This document shows, piece after piece, positions 13,448 to 22,643 of a stretch of DNA of 64,000 nucleotides. This stretch comes from Lachnospiraceae bacterium (GTDB taxonomy: Bacteria > Bacillota > Clostridia > Lachnospirales > Lachnospiraceae), in contig CAAEMZ010000033.1 in the NCBI GenBank assembly GCA_900757195.1, positions 124,001 to 188,000 on the forward strand, in the 5' to 3' direction. The notes under the pieces are model-generated. The model was not told the origin of the DNA, did no database searches, and saw only the letters and a program-made list of their open reading frames with translations. Position 1 is the stretch's first letter. The number at the start of each line of letters is the position of its first letter. Both the position numbers and the translations under genes were made by a program.

Positions 13448-14868
13448 TCCTCCTCGTCGATATCATCGTCTTTTGAAGGGTTCAGCGTTGCGTCCAGCAT
13501 GGACATATCGGAAAGAACTTTTCGCAGATATTGTTTAAATATGTACCTGTAATCATTTCCATTCACTTCATTGGCCGGAGCGCTGTTTACCAGAGAGTTG
13601 ACGCTGGAGGTCAGGGAATGAATATGATCCTTTAAAATATGGATACAGTCGGTTTCGTTGGCCTTGCCGCGGACAATATCTTCTGCCAGCGCCTTACAGG
13701 TCGGAGCGCCGCAGGAACCGCAGTCCAGTCCCGGGAATTTCTGGCAGAGCCGTTCGACCCGGTTCATCATCATCAGGCTTTCCTTCATGGAGGAGCCGAG
13801 GCGGTAAACCGGCAGATATTCAACTTCTTCAGACCAGTTGAGTTCCTCGTCGGAAAGGTCCGGTGGGGAATGGGTGACAGAAACCGGCAGATAACGGTTC
13901 AGTTTTTTCAGCTTGGCCTGGGCGACATACGGGTTTTCCACCGTAAGGACGCCGCCAACGCAGCCGCCGTCACAGGCGTTCAGCTCGATAAAGGACAGAT
14001 TGGTGAATTTTTCATCTTCCATGTCCTCAAGAACACGGATAACATTTTCAATGCCGTCGGCAGCCAGATAACTGTCGGTAATAATTCCCGCAGCTTCGCC
14101 GCCGTTGCTGCCCCAGCCGACGCCGATCCGTCCGGCACGGGCCAGATCCATCGGTGCGGCTTTGGCCGTCCGCATCAGCGGAAGGAGCATCGGGTAGATG
14201 TCTTTAATCGCCAGAACACCGTCAATATCGCTTTTGGCCACGCCGATCGGTGATTTGGCGTAGGTTACCTTGGACGGGCACGGTGAAATGAAAATAATGC
14301 CAATATCTTCGGATGAAAGTCCGGTTTTCTGCATAGCATATTTACGTGCCAGCCGTGCCGCCACTTCCACCGGCGGATTAATCGGAAGAAGGTGGTCGAT
14401 CAGGTTCGGGAAACGGACACGGATCAGCCGGACCACCGAAGGGCAGGCTGTGCTTATGATCGGCCACTGATCCTGATGTTCTTCGATGTATTTCCGGGAG
14501 GCCTCCGAGACAATTTCCGCGGCCGCGGCCACCTCGTAGACATCGCTGAAGCCCATATGGATCAGGGCGGTCAGTACAATGTTAATATCATCGAGGTTGT
14601 TGAACTGGCTGTAGAGGGAAGGGGCCGGAAGGGCCACCGTATATTTATAATTTCCGAGAATGTCCGGGCAGTCATAGTGGCTGCGTTTGGCATGGTGATT
14701 GCATATGCGGATACATTCGCCGCAGTCAATACAGTACTGGCTGGTAATCACGGCACGGCCTTTGCGTACCCGGATCGCCTGGGTCGGGCAGCGCTTGATG
14801 CAGTTGATACAGCCGTTACACAAATCTTTATTTAAATAGACGGAGTGAAAGAATTTATTATCTTCCAT
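13444..14868 (-). CDS. [FeFe]-hydrogenase-like H-cluster protein without PAS domain
   Basis: The protein has about 474 residues. Two ferredoxin-type [4Fe-4S] motifs (CNGCINCIKRCP, CIDCGECIRIC) precede a hydrogenase large-subunit domain. The three active-site loops are STACPS, SPCPSK and NACDGGCVGG, so a Cys is kept in each loop and both Cys in the third. L1 and L3 differ from the catalytic TSC(C/S)PGW and CxGGCxxGGGxP forms. A further four-Cys [4Fe-4S] site follows near residues 383-408 (CGSCGAPTC), then a helical tail. Such proteins are thought to sense rather than turn over H2. ATG at 14868 is preferred to the GTG 6 nt upstream because of spacing from AAAGGA. Confidence 0.88.
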   Translation of the reverse strand: MEDNKFFHSVYLNKDLCNGCINCIKRCPTQAIRVRKGRAVITSQYCIDCGECIRICNHHAKRSHYDCPDILGNYKYTVALPAPSLYSQFNNLDDINIVLTALIHMGFSDVYEVAAAAEIVSEASRKYIEEHQDQWPIISTACPSVVRLIRVRFPNLIDHLLPINPPVEVAARLARKYAMQKTGLSSEDIGIIFISPCPSKVTYAKSPIGVAKSDIDGVLAIKDIYPMLLPLMRTAKAAPMDLARAGRIGVGWGSNGGEAAGIITDSYLAADGIENVIRVLEDMEDEKFTNLSFIELNACDGGCVGGVLTVENPYVAQAKLKKLNRYLPVSVTHSPPDLSDEELNWSEEVEYLPVYRLGSSMKESLMMMNRVERLCQKFPGLDCGSCGAPTCKALAEDIVRGKANETDCIHILKDHIHSLTSSVNSLVNSAPANEVNGNDYRYIFKQYLRKVLSDMSMLDATLNPSKDDDIDEEE

Positions 14869-14896
14869 AAACACACCATCCTTTCGTCGGTTTTAT

Positions 14897-15328
14897 CTAT
14901 TCAGGCATATTTACAGTCATGGTGACCGTGGTCCCCTGTCCGAGAACCGTCTGGATATCCATGGTGTCCGAATTTTTTTTCATATTCGGGAGGCCCATGC
15001 CGGCGCCGAAGCCGAGAGAACGGACCTGATCCGGAGCTGTGGAATATCCGGCCTGCATGGCTTTATCGATATCGGCAATGCCCGGACCGATATCCTGGAG
15101 CTGCATGATAATACATTCCGGCGTAATATCCACGGTGATTTCACCGCCGTTGGCGTGGATGACCATATTAATTTCGCCTTCATACATGGCAATGGCCACT
15201 TTACGGACAATTTCAGGAGGAACATTCAGTTTTTTTAATTTGTTTTTGACATCGCTGCTGGCCTCTCCGGCGCGGGTAAAATCCGTTGGAGAGACAGTGT
15301 ATTTCAGGGTCATGATACTATTTTCCAA
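14897..15328 (-). CDS. GHKL ATPase of anti-sigma/SpoIIAB kinase type
   Basis: This protein of about 143 residues has the Bergerat fold: N-box EGEINMVIHANGG, G1 DIGPGIADI and G2 GFGAGMGLPNMKK. It resembles RsbW/SpoIIAB serine kinases, which phosphorylate partner proteins. TTG at 15328 is chosen as the start because GGAGG lies 8 nt upstream; the first ATG (15313) has no nearby site. It overlaps the preceding DRTGG gene by 11 bp. No STAS-type partner gene is seen in the window. Confidence 0.82.
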   Translation of the reverse strand: MENSIMTLKYTVSPTDFTRAGEASSDVKNKLKKLNVPPEIVRKVAIAMYEGEINMVIHANGGEITVDITPECIIMQLQDIGPGIADIDKAMQAGYSTAPDQVRSLGFGAGMGLPNMKKNSDTMDIQTVLGQGTTVTMTVNMPE

Positions 15329-15674
15329 CCTGATCACCTCCTCGCAGTCCGGCTTCAAAAAGAAGTCCGCAGGATGTAAACATCGGCAGAGGCGTCGTGA
15401 GCAGACAGATATTCCGGTCTATGGCCATCTCGATCATCGCCGGATCCGGCTTTTTTCCCCGGACCATGATGACACAGACAATATCCATCATCTCTGCAGT
15501 GCGGAGTACCTGTGGGTTGCACAGACCGGTAATAAGTACGGTCTGATCGTCTACGTGGGCCAGAACATCGCTCATCATGTCTGAACCACAGGCGGTAAAA
15601 ACCTCCCGGTTGAGACATTCATCGCCGGTGAGAATATCGGCTTGCAGTAATTTTTTTATGGATTGAACAGTCAT
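15318..15674 (-). CDS. DRTGG-domain protein (first copy)
   Basis: This 118-residue single-domain protein is the first gene of the leftward operon. It parallels the protein at 13100-13447: VLITGLCNPQVLRTAEMMDI in the centre and LLTTPLPMFTSCGLLFEAG near the end. The domain family is associated with ligand-responsive regulation of metabolic enzymes. AGGAGG precedes the ATG. Transcription probably starts from a TATACT box on the minus strand at 15713-15718. Its role here is unknown. Confidence 0.82.
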   Translation of the reverse strand: MTVQSIKKLLQADILTGDECLNREVFTACGSDMMSDVLAHVDDQTVLITGLCNPQVLRTAEMMDIVCVIMVRGKKPDPAMIEMAIDRNICLLTTPLPMFTSCGLLFEAGLRGGDQVGK

Positions 15675-15823
15675 ATCTATCCTCCTGACTCAAAAAATAT
15701 CATTTGTTTATAAGTATATCATAGAATTAGTAAAATTGAACATAAAAACAAGTAAATAATATAGAAGTTTGTAAAAAATGGTGATATAATAAAGTACCAG
15801 ATTCTAGTTAAGGGGTGATTGAT
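15675..15823. promoter_or_regulatory. Divergent promoter region of the two hydrogenase-related operons
   Basis: A leftward -10 (TATACT, minus strand 15713-15718) and a rightward -10 (TATAAT 15785-15790) are visible with weak -35 boxes, suggesting that both operons need an activator. I see no TTGTTAA-N4-TTAACAA Rex palindrome here. Confidence 0.5.
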
Positions 15824-16318
15824 TTGGATTCAAAGAAACAGAGTGTTCCATTTAAAGGAACAGAGGAACAGAAGGCAGCGCTGCTTTCGGCCATTCATGA
15901 ACTTGAAGGGGAAAAGGGTGCCCTGATGCCAATCATGCAGAAAGCCCAGGAGATTTACGGGTATCTGCCGATTGAAGTTCAGACAATGATTTCCGATGAG
16001 CTGCATGTGCCTCTGGAAAAAATTTACGGTGTTGCAACTTTTTATTCACAGTTTGCATTAAATCCAAAAGGACGTTATCAGATTTCTGTTTGTCTCGGTA
16101 CAGCATGTTATGTCAAAGGTTCCGGAGATATTTATAACAAACTCATGGAACTGCTGGGAATTGTCGGCGGCGAATGTACGCCGGACGGAAAGTTTTCTCT
16201 GGATGCCTGCCGGTGTGTCGGAGCCTGTGGCCTGGCGCCGGTTATGATGATTAACGATGAAGTTTACGGACGGCTGTCTGTGGACGATATCGAGGGCATT
16301 CTTGCGAAATACGAATAA
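15824..16318 (+). CDS. hndA: NADH-dependent hydrogenase subunit, NuoE/HydC-like
   Basis: This protein of about 164 residues has a helical N-terminal domain and a thioredoxin-like [2Fe-2S] domain. The ligands are CLGTACYVKG and CRCVGACGLAP. It passes electrons between the NuoF-like flavin subunit and the hydrogenase in the soluble multimeric complex (HydABC/HndABCD type). TTG at 15824 is taken as start: AGGGGTG lies 6 nt upstream, whereas GTG at 15815 would overlap that site. It is the first gene of the rightward operon. Confidence 0.93.
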   Translation: MDSKKQSVPFKGTEEQKAALLSAIHELEGEKGALMPIMQKAQEIYGYLPIEVQTMISDELHVPLEKIYGVATFYSQFALNPKGRYQISVCLGTACYVKGSGDIYNKLMELLGIVGGECTPDGKFSLDACRCVGACGLAPVMMINDEVYGRLSVDDIEGILAKYE

Positions 16319-16324
16319 AACATT

Positions 16325-16882
16325 ATGATGACGGAAATTTCATTAAATATTTTGGATGTGGCAGAGAATTCAACCCGGGCGCAGGCTTCGCTTGTTGAAA
16401 TCTCTGTGGAAATTGATACGAAGGCGAACCGGCTTTATGTGATGATTAAAGATGATGGCTGCGGTATGGATGAGGAACAGCTCGCACGGGTAGAAGATCC
16501 CTTCTTTACGACCCGGAAGACCCGGAAGGTGGGGCTTGGGATTCCTTTTTTTAAACTGGCGGCGCTGAGTACCGGCGGAGATTTCAGCATCACATCGAAA
16601 GCAGGGGTCGGAACCGAGGTTCGGGCAGTATTTGTCCTGAATCATATCGACCGGATGCCCCTGGGAGATATTAACAGTACGGTCTATACGCTGATCCGCT
16701 GTCATGCGGAAACGGATTTCCGGTATCTTTACAGATACGATGACCGGGAGTTTGTTCTGGATACGCGGGAGATGAAAGAGATTCTCGGCGGCATTCCGCT
16801 GGATACGCCGGAGGTATCCCAGTACATGAAGGAATATTTAGATGAGAATAAATTGGAAGTGGATGGCGGAGCCATTCTGTGA
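16325..16882 (+). CDS. GHKL (histidine-kinase-like) ATPase embedded in the hydrogenase operon
   Basis: This 185-residue protein has a histidine-kinase-like ATPase fold: N-box LNILDVAENSTRAQA, G1 DDGCGM, a lid region with PFFTTRK and G2 VGLGIPFFKLAA. A C-terminal extension of about 80 residues matches no kinase domain I know. There is no sensor or phospho-acceptor His domain. Genes of this kind recur between hndA- and hndB-like genes in clostridia. The role may be regulatory, as a protein kinase, or in complex assembly. Confidence 0.85.
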   Translation: MMTEISLNILDVAENSTRAQASLVEISVEIDTKANRLYVMIKDDGCGMDEEQLARVEDPFFTTRKTRKVGLGIPFFKLAALSTGGDFSITSKAGVGTEVRAVFVLNHIDRMPLGDINSTVYTLIRCHAETDFRYLYRYDDREFVLDTREMKEILGGIPLDTPEVSQYMKEYLDENKLEVDGGAIL

Positions 16883-16897
16883 TATGGAGGTAGCAAT

Positions 16898-17269
16898 ATG
16901 AAATCGCTTGAAGAATTAAAAGCTATTCGTGAGAAGATGCAGGGCAAAATCGGTTACCGCTCCGAAGATGCAGGCCAGACGCGGATTATTGTCGGCATGG
17001 CGACCTGCGGCATTGCCAGCGGAGCCAGACCGGTGTTGAACGCATTATCGGATGAAGTGCAGAAAAAAGGCCTGAGCAATGTGGTTGTGACACAGACCGG
17101 CTGTATCGGACTTTGCCAGTACGAACCGATCGTGGAAGTGCTGGAGCCGGGCAAAGAAAAGGTAACTTATGTGAAGATGAACCCGGAGAAGGCGCTGGAA
17201 ATGCTTGAACAGCATATTGTCCGGGGGCATGTTCTGTCAAAATACACGTTAAACGAAACAAAATTATAG
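16898..17269 (+). CDS. hndB: [2Fe-2S] thioredoxin-like ferredoxin subunit
   Basis: This 123-residue subunit carries a thioredoxin-like [2Fe-2S] fold with ligands in MATCGIASGA and TQTGCIGLCQYEP. It matches the HndB subunit of NADP/NAD-reducing hydrogenases and the N-terminal domain of the next protein. GGAGG precedes the ATG. It probably adds an electron-transfer centre beside the flavin subunit. Confidence 0.9.
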   Translation: MKSLEELKAIREKMQGKIGYRSEDAGQTRIIVGMATCGIASGARPVLNALSDEVQKKGLSNVVVTQTGCIGLCQYEPIVEVLEPGKEKVTYVKMNPEKALEMLEQHIVRGHVLSKYTLNETKL

Positions 17270-17285
17270 TCAGGAGGTTGTATCT

Positions 17286-19076
17286 ATGTATCGTACCCAT
17301 GTTCTGGTATGCGGTGGAACAGGATGTACTTCCTCCGGCAGCCAGCGGATTTTAGACACATTAAAAAAAGAAATTGAAAAACAGGGACTGACAGAAGAAG
17401 TCGCTGTTGTACAGACCGGATGTCATGGCTTATGCGCTCTGGGACCGATTATGGTCGTTTATCCGGATGCGATATTCTATTCCATGGTGAAGGAAGAGGA
17501 TATTCCTGAAATTGTCAGTGAACATTTCCTTAAAGGCCGTGTGGTCAAACGACTTGTTTACGATGAGACACTGACCGATGAGGGCGTTAAATCCCTTGCG
17601 GAAACGGACTTTTATAAAAAACAGCACCGTATCGCACTGCGAAACTGCGGTGTTATCAACCCTGAAAACATCGATGAATATATCGGTACCGGCGGCTATG
17701 AAGCCCTGGGACGGGTGCTGACCGGGATGACACCGGATGAAGTCATTCAGATCATTCTGGACAGCGGACTCAGAGGCCGCGGCGGCGCCGGTTTCCCGAC
17801 GGGACTGAAATGGAAATTTGCCTCCTCCAACCGGGGAGAGGTTCAGAAATACGTCTGCTGTAATGCCGATGAGGGCGACCCGGGAGCTTTCATGGACCGT
17901 TCCGTTCTGGAAGGCGATCCCCACGTTGTACTCGAGGCCATGGCGATCGCCGGTTATGCGATCGGCTCCGACCAGGGATATATTTATGTCCGTGCCGAAT
18001 ATCCGATTGCGGTCAAACGTCTGCAGATTGCCATTGATCAGGCCAGAGAATACGGACTTCTCGGCAAGGATATTTTCGGAACCGGCTTTAACTTTGATAT
18101 TGAACTGCGTCTTGGCGCCGGAGCCTTTGTCTGTGGCGAAGAGACGGCTCTGATGGTATCCATTGAAGGAAACCGCGGTGAACCGAGACCGAGACCGCCG
18201 TTCCCGGCAGTTAAAGGCCTTTTTGAAAGTCCGACTATTTTAAATAATGTTGAAACCTATGCGAATATTCCACGGATCATTTTAAACGGCGCTGAATGGT
18301 TTGCGTCTATGGGAACTGAAAAATCCAAAGGAACGAAGGTATTCGCTCTCGGCGGTAAAATTAATAACACAGGTCTTGTGGAAATCCCTATGGGTACCAC
18401 ACTGCGTACCGTGGTCGAAGAAATCGGCGGCGGTATTCCGAACGGCAAGAAATTTAAGGCAGCCCAGACCGGCGGCCCGTCCGGCGGATGTATTCCGGCG
18501 GAACACTTTGATATTCCGATTGACTATGACAACCTGATCGAAATCGGTTCCATGATGGGTTCCGGCGGTCTGATCGTCATGGACGAAGACAACTGTATGG
18601 TAGATATTGCCAAATTCTTCCTGGAATTTACCGTGGATGAATCCTGTGGTAAATGTACACCGTGCCGTGTCGGTACAAAGCGTATGTATGAGATTCTCGA
18701 AAAGATTACCAATGGTCAGGGAACGCTGGAAGATCTGGATCGTCTGGAAGAACTGGCTTACTATATTAAAGATAATGCGCTCTGCGGTCTCGGACAGACA
18801 GCGCCGAACCCGGTATTATCAACACTCCGTTATTTCAGAGATGAATATATAGCCCATGTCGTTGACAAAAAATGTCCGGCAGGTGTCTGTAAAGCGCTGC
18901 TTTCCTATCATATCGATGCGGATAAATGTAAGGGCTGTACGCTGTGTGCAAGAACCTGTCCGGCAGGCGCGATTGAAGGCAAGGTTAAAGAACCGCATAT
19001 GATTCATCAGGATAAATGTATCAAGTGTGGCGCATGTATGGAAAAATGCCGCTTTGGTGCAATTTATAAAGAGTAA
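17286..19076 (+). CDS. hndC: NuoF-like flavin/NADH subunit of the bifurcating hydrogenase
   Basis: The 596-residue subunit has an N-terminal [2Fe-2S] thioredoxin-like domain (GGTGCTSSG, TGCHGLCALGP), then the NuoF core with the glycine-rich NADH/FMN site RGRGGAGFPTGLKW and GEETALMVSIEGNRGEP, an SLBB domain, and the [4Fe-4S] motif ESCGKCTPCRVG. A C-terminal pair of ferredoxin [4Fe-4S] motifs follows (CKGCTLCARTCP, CIKCGACMEKC). It is the site where NADH meets the flavin, and in homologous enzymes where electron bifurcation with ferredoxin occurs. Confidence 0.96.
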   Translation: MYRTHVLVCGGTGCTSSGSQRILDTLKKEIEKQGLTEEVAVVQTGCHGLCALGPIMVVYPDAIFYSMVKEEDIPEIVSEHFLKGRVVKRLVYDETLTDEGVKSLAETDFYKKQHRIALRNCGVINPENIDEYIGTGGYEALGRVLTGMTPDEVIQIILDSGLRGRGGAGFPTGLKWKFASSNRGEVQKYVCCNADEGDPGAFMDRSVLEGDPHVVLEAMAIAGYAIGSDQGYIYVRAEYPIAVKRLQIAIDQAREYGLLGKDIFGTGFNFDIELRLGAGAFVCGEETALMVSIEGNRGEPRPRPPFPAVKGLFESPTILNNVETYANIPRIILNGAEWFASMGTEKSKGTKVFALGGKINNTGLVEIPMGTTLRTVVEEIGGGIPNGKKFKAAQTGGPSGGCIPAEHFDIPIDYDNLIEIGSMMGSGGLIVMDEDNCMVDIAKFFLEFTVDESCGKCTPCRVGTKRMYEILEKITNGQGTLEDLDRLEELAYYIKDNALCGLGQTAPNPVLSTLRYFRDEYIAHVVDKKCPAGVCKALLSYHIDADKCKGCTLCARTCPAGAIEGKVKEPHMIHQDKCIKCGACMEKCRFGAIYKE

Positions 19077-19091
19077 TGGAGGGCGAGAAAA

Positions 19092-20840
19092 ATGGGAGAT
19101 ATTACAATTAAAATTAACGGCGTAAACGTGACTGCTCCTGCCGGCTCTACCATTCTTGAGGCTGCCAGACTGGCGCAGATTGAAATACCGACGTTATGCT
19201 ATTTAAAAGAGATTAATGAAATCGGCGCATGCCGTATGTGCGTTGTTGAGGTCAAGGGAGCACGGAGCCTGGTAACTGCCTGTGTATATCCGATCAATGA
19301 AGGCATGGAAGTGTGGACAAACACGCCAAAGGTTCTGGAATCACGGAAAAAGACATTGCAGCTTCTTCTTTCCAACCATAAGAAAGAATGTCTGTCCTGC
19401 GTCCGCAGCGGAAACTGTGAGCTTCAGCAGCTCTGCCGTGATCTGGGTGTGACCGATGAACATAAATATGACGGGGAAATGCTCGAATGTGAAATTGATG
19501 ATTCCGCGGTGCATATGATCCGGGATAACAGCAAATGTATCCTCTGCAGACGCTGTGTGGCTGTCTGTGAAAAGGTTCAGGGAATCGGTGTGATCGGGGC
19601 CAATGAACGTGGATTTAAAACATATATCGGTTCTGCTTTTGATATGGGCCTCGGCGCAACAAGCTGCGTATCCTGCGGTCAGTGTATCGCCGTCTGTCCG
19701 ACAGGCGCTCTGCGTGAAAAAGATTATATCGACGAAGTTCTGGAGGCGATTGCCGATCCGGACAAATATGTCTGTGTACAGACAGCCCCTTCGGTTCGTG
19801 CGGGTCTCGGCGAAGAATTCGGTTACCCGATTGGTACGGATGTGGAAGGAAAGATGGCGGCAGCGCTGCGCAGACTTGGTTTTGATAAAGTATTTGATAC
19901 CGATTTCAGTGCGGATCTGACGATTATGGAAGAAGCCCATGAATTCCTTGACCGGGTTCAGAACGGCGGCGTACTTCCGCTCATTACGTCCTGTTCACCG
20001 GGCTGGATAAAATACTGCGAACATTATTTTCCGGATATGACAGAAAATCTTTCGTCCTGCAAGTCACCGCAGCAGATGTTCGGCGCGGTTTTAAAGACGT
20101 ATTATGCAGAAAAGATGGGAATTGATCCGAAGAAGATCGTGAGCGTCAGCATTATGCCGTGTACCGCAAAGAAATTTGAGATCGGCCGTCCGGATCAGAG
20201 CGCCGCAGGCGTTCCGGATGTGGATTATGCGCTGACGACCAGAGAGCTTGCGCGGATGATTAAACGTGTGGGCATCCGGTTTAATGATCTGCCGGATGAA
20301 GGCTTTGATGACCCACTGGGTGAATCCACCGGTGCCGCTGTTATTTTCGGTGCGACCGGCGGCGTTATGGAAGCAGCCCTTCGTACCGCAGTGGAAACAC
20401 TGACCGGGGAAACCCTTGAGAATCCGGAATTTACAGAGGTTCGTGGTACGGAAGGTATTAAAGAAGCTTCTTATAATGTGGCAGGCATGGATGTAAAGGT
20501 TGCTGTTGCCTCCGGCCTTGGCAATGCAAAGAAACTTCTGGAAAAAGTCAAATCCGGCGAAGCCGTTTATCATTTCATTGAGATTATGGGATGTCCGGGC
20601 GGATGTGTAAACGGCGGCGGCCAGCCGCAGGTATCCGGACCTGTCCGCAATACGGTGGATGTTCAGGCCCTTCGTGCCAAAGTCCTCTATGCGAATGATG
20701 CGGCGAAGACGATCCGTAAATCTCATGAAAATCCTGCGATTAAGAAGGTTTACAGTGAATATTTCGGAGAACCGGGGAGCCATAAGGCCCATGAAGTGCT
20801 TCATACAACGTATGTGAAACGCAGTATCAACGGAAATTAA
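19092..20840 (+). CDS. hndD: [FeFe]-hydrogenase catalytic subunit (group A)
   Basis: The 582-residue catalytic subunit has an N-terminal [2Fe-2S] ferredoxin domain (GACRMC), the His-ligated [4Fe-4S] motif HKKECLSCVRSGNC, two ferredoxin clusters (CILCRRCVAVC, CVSCGQCIAVC) and a complete H-cluster domain: TSCSPGWIKY, MPCTAKKFE and GCPGGCVNGGGQP. A small-subunit-like tail with HEVLHTTY closes it. It reversibly makes H2, together with HndA-C using NADH and ferredoxin. A strong terminator follows the gene. Confidence 0.97.
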   Translation: MGDITIKINGVNVTAPAGSTILEAARLAQIEIPTLCYLKEINEIGACRMCVVEVKGARSLVTACVYPINEGMEVWTNTPKVLESRKKTLQLLLSNHKKECLSCVRSGNCELQQLCRDLGVTDEHKYDGEMLECEIDDSAVHMIRDNSKCILCRRCVAVCEKVQGIGVIGANERGFKTYIGSAFDMGLGATSCVSCGQCIAVCPTGALREKDYIDEVLEAIADPDKYVCVQTAPSVRAGLGEEFGYPIGTDVEGKMAAALRRLGFDKVFDTDFSADLTIMEEAHEFLDRVQNGGVLPLITSCSPGWIKYCEHYFPDMTENLSSCKSPQQMFGAVLKTYYAEKMGIDPKKIVSVSIMPCTAKKFEIGRPDQSAAGVPDVDYALTTRELARMIKRVGIRFNDLPDEGFDDPLGESTGAAVIFGATGGVMEAALRTAVETLTGETLENPEFTEVRGTEGIKEASYNVAGMDVKVAVASGLGNAKKLLEKVKSGEAVYHFIEIMGCPGGCVNGGGQPQVSGPVRNTVDVQALRAKVLYANDAAKTIRKSHENPAIKKVYSEYFGEPGSHKAHEVLHTTYVKRSINGN

Positions 20841-20852
20841 AATGAGATAGGG

Positions 20853-20889
20853 AGTCCTGTCCGCGGCGGCGGGCGGGGCTTCTTTTTTT
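20853..20889 (+). terminator. Terminator between hndD and hydS
   Basis: A 12-bp GC-rich stem (AGTCCTGTCCGC with GCGGGCGGGGCT, three G-U pairs) with a GGCG loop is followed by TCTTTTTTT. Since hydS has no clear promoter of its own, it may act as an attenuator. Confidence 0.8.
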
Positions 20890-20910
20890 ATTAACAATAG
20901 GAGGGGTTCT

Positions 20911-22623
20911 GTGAAGATTATTGATTTCAAAAAGGCGAGCTGCAAGCATTGCTATAAATGTGTCCGTTCCTGTTCGGTGAAGGCCATCCGGGTAAAAAAT
21001 GCACAGGCAGAGATCATGAAGGAATATTGTATCCTCTGCGGCAAATGCCTGGAAGTTTGTCCTCAGAATGCGAAAACCTTTGTCAGTGATCTGGAACAGG
21101 TGAAAAGCTATATTCGTTCCGGTCAGAAAGTTGTTGTATCCATTGCGCCGTCCTATCTGGGAATTATGGATTATAAAATGCCGGGTCAGGTCGTGGACGG
21201 GCTCATGCGCCTTGGATTTACAGCTGTGCGGGAAACTGCGGAGGGTGCAGCCCTTGTCACGGAGGAATATGCGCGGATTCTTGAAGCGGGGCAGATGGAC
21301 AATGTGATTACAACCTGCTGTCCGAGTGTGAATGATTTGATTGAAAAATATTATCCGTCGCTGGTGCCGTTTATGGCGCCGGTCGTGTCGCCGATGGTGG
21401 CCCATGGACGGCTCATTAAAGAAATTTACGGCGCCGATACCAGAGTTGTATTTCTTGGTCCGTGTATTGCAAAAAAAGAGGAAGCCGAAGAAGACGACCG
21501 GACGGAAGGCGCCATTGACGCGGTCATCCATTTTGGCGAACTGAAAGAATGGATGCAGGAGGAAGGGATTGTCCTGGAACAGTGTGAGTCCCGGCCGATG
21601 GCCAATCCGAATCCGAAGATCAACCGCCTTTATCCGATCAGCCGGGGCGTTATCCAGTCGGTTATGGTTTCAGAGAAGCCGGAAAAATATCGGAAACTTT
21701 TTGTAGACGGTATTGAAAACTGCCGGGAGCTGTTGGAGGCCATGGAAGCCGGAGAAATCCACGGATGTTTCATCGAGATGAATATGTGTGAGGGCGGCTG
21801 TATCAAAGGGCCGGCGACTTCAAAAATGGACTTTTCGAGATATCGCGCCCGGTTTCAGATCGAAGATCAGATTGAAGATGCGCCGGCGGAAACCGAAAAA
21901 TCAGCGGTCGATGTGCCGATGGCAAAGACCTTTTATTCCCGCAGACAGAATGACCGGATGCCGACAGAAGCACAGATTCAGGAAATTCTTAAGGCTGTCG
22001 GAAAATATAACCGGGATCAGGAGCTGGACTGCGGTGCCTGCGGTTATACAAGCTGCCGGGAAAAAGCGGTGGCGGTATTCCAGGGAAAAGCGGAACTGGA
22101 AATGTGTCTTCCGCATACCTATGAACAGGCCCGGTCCATGTCCAATCTCGTTATGGATGAGACGCCGAACGGCATTTTCGTGATTCAGCAGGATCTGACA
22201 ATTTCCGAGTTTAACCGGAGGGCCGAAGAAATTTTTGGCGTTTCAAGATCCGAAGCGGTCGGACGGTATATTTTTGAATATATGGAAGCGGATGTTTTCG
22301 AATCGGTTCTGGCAGATCATGCGGCCATTCACCGGAAAAAACTGGACCTGACCCCCTACGGCATTACGGTGCTGCTGTCAGCCGTATACATAGACAGTCA
22401 GGATTCTGTTCTTGTAATCATGCAGGATATTACCAGTGAGGAAAAGGAACTGGAGCATCAGTATCAGTTGAAAATGAAGACGGTGGAGGCTGCCCAGATG
22501 GTTATTGATAAACAGATGATGGTGGCCCAGGAAATCGCCGGACTTCTCGGTGAAACAACGGCAGAAACGAAGGCGACACTGAATCAGCTCAAACGTTCCA
22601 TACTGGAAGATGAAAGAAAATAG
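20911..22623 (+). CDS. hydS: Sensory [FeFe]-hydrogenase HydS with PAS domain
   Basis: The 570-residue protein has two N-terminal [4Fe-4S] motifs (CKHCYKCVRSC, CILCGKCLEVC), an H-cluster domain (TTCCPSV near 137, GPCIAKK near 185, MCEGGCIKGP near 295), a four-Cys cluster (CGACGYTSC, 374-382) and a PAS domain (about 412-515), ending in a helical segment. This is the architecture of group C putative sensory hydrogenases. Starts at GTG with AGGAGGGG upstream. The adjacent SpoIIE-type phosphatase gene, 20 bp downstream, is the likely output. Confidence 0.92.
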   Translation: MKIIDFKKASCKHCYKCVRSCSVKAIRVKNAQAEIMKEYCILCGKCLEVCPQNAKTFVSDLEQVKSYIRSGQKVVVSIAPSYLGIMDYKMPGQVVDGLMRLGFTAVRETAEGAALVTEEYARILEAGQMDNVITTCCPSVNDLIEKYYPSLVPFMAPVVSPMVAHGRLIKEIYGADTRVVFLGPCIAKKEEAEEDDRTEGAIDAVIHFGELKEWMQEEGIVLEQCESRPMANPNPKINRLYPISRGVIQSVMVSEKPEKYRKLFVDGIENCRELLEAMEAGEIHGCFIEMNMCEGGCIKGPATSKMDFSRYRARFQIEDQIEDAPAETEKSAVDVPMAKTFYSRRQNDRMPTEAQIQEILKAVGKYNRDQELDCGACGYTSCREKAVAVFQGKAELEMCLPHTYEQARSMSNLVMDETPNGIFVIQQDLTISEFNRRAEEIFGVSRSEAVGRYIFEYMEADVFESVLADHAAIHRKKLDLTPYGITVLLSAVYIDSQDSVLVIMQDITSEEKELEHQYQLKMKTVEAAQMVIDKQMMVAQEIAGLLGETTAETKATLNQLKRSILEDERK

Positions 22624-22643
22624 CATGGAAGGAAAGGTGTGAA

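Noticed and set aside
15675..15823. Rex operator between the two hydrogenase operons
   Set aside because: No TTGTTAA-N4-TTAACAA-like palindrome could be found in this spacer.
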